From an uncultured Collinsella sp. (GTDB taxonomy: Bacteria > Actinomycetota > Coriobacteriia > Coriobacteriales > Coriobacteriaceae), in contig CATYZK010000030.1 in the NCBI GenBank assembly GCA_958415665.1, forward strand, positions 1-24,155: 24,155 nt of DNA, read 5' to 3'. Under the pieces are notes generated by a model. That model saw only the letters and a program-made list of their open reading frames with translations. It was not told the origin of the DNA and searched no databases. Below, piece by piece: positions 24,138-24,155 of the stretch (its first letter is position 1; every line of letters starts with the position of its first letter). The position numbers were made by a program, and so were the translations under genes.

Positions 24138-24155
24138 TGGAGCGGGCGACGGGAA
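24138..24155 (-). tRNA. 3' end of a tRNA gene, probably tRNA-Gly (truncated by window edge)
   Basis: The last 18 bases read on the minus strand as TTCCCGTCGCCCGCTCCA: end of a T arm, acceptor strand CGCCCGC, discriminator T and encoded CCA. U73 with a GCGGGCG-type acceptor is characteristic of bacterial tRNA-Gly. The anticodon lies outside the window. Confidence 0.75.

Noticed and set aside
1..24155. CRISPR array, insertion sequence or rRNA genes
   Set aside because: No regularly spaced direct repeats, transposase motifs or rRNA sequence was seen.

Overview
The window reads as a high-GC, anaerobic gut actinobacterial chromosome, most like Coriobacteriia and probably a Collinsella relative. 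This is inferred from GC-rich codon use, a Sec-dependent formate hydrogenlyase (FHL) locus and absence of any aerobic gene; it is not proven from the window alone. Everything from 1 to about 22485 is on the minus strand and forms one functional island. A short plus-strand toxin-antitoxin module and an AT-richer gene-poor stretch follow, and the window ends in a truncated tRNA-Gly gene on the minus strand.

In transcription order (right to left): a 4x[4Fe-4S] protein of the HydN/HycB type; fdhF, a selenocysteine formate dehydrogenase read through UGA at codon 140 with a recognisable SECIS hairpin; then a complete Hyf-type (FHL-2, group 4a [NiFe]) cluster in the same order as the E. coli hyf operon: hyfA, hyfB, hyfC, hyfD, hyfE, hyfF, hyfG (large subunit), hyfH, hyfI (small subunit), hycH/hyfJ, then the maturation protease hycI and a formate channel focA. 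A strong terminator closes that block at about 7017-7053. The extra antiporter-like subunits HyfD, HyfE and HyfF suggest an ion-translocating FHL that turns formate into H2 + CO2.

Downstream lie a second, cysteine-type molybdopterin oxidoreductase of unknown substrate, then selA and selB (ATGA overlap), the selenocysteine tRNA (selC), mobA, and a DUF3343 (putative Se/S carrier) gene cut by the left edge. The island therefore carries the enzyme, its ion-pumping hydrogenase, its formate channel, the Sec insertion machinery and the last step of Mo-cofactor synthesis together. The selenophosphate synthetase gene (selD) and the hyp [NiFe] maturation genes are not in the window.

The right end (22910-23702) holds a RelB/DinJ-like antitoxin paired with a PIN-domain protein whose active site looks degenerate. 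The 22486-22909 divergent intergenic region contains several palindromes and three repeats of a GYAATACA octamer that may control fdhF/hyf. The 23703-24137 stretch holds no convincing gene but has nested inverted repeats, including an inverted partial copy of the tRNA-Gly 3' end.
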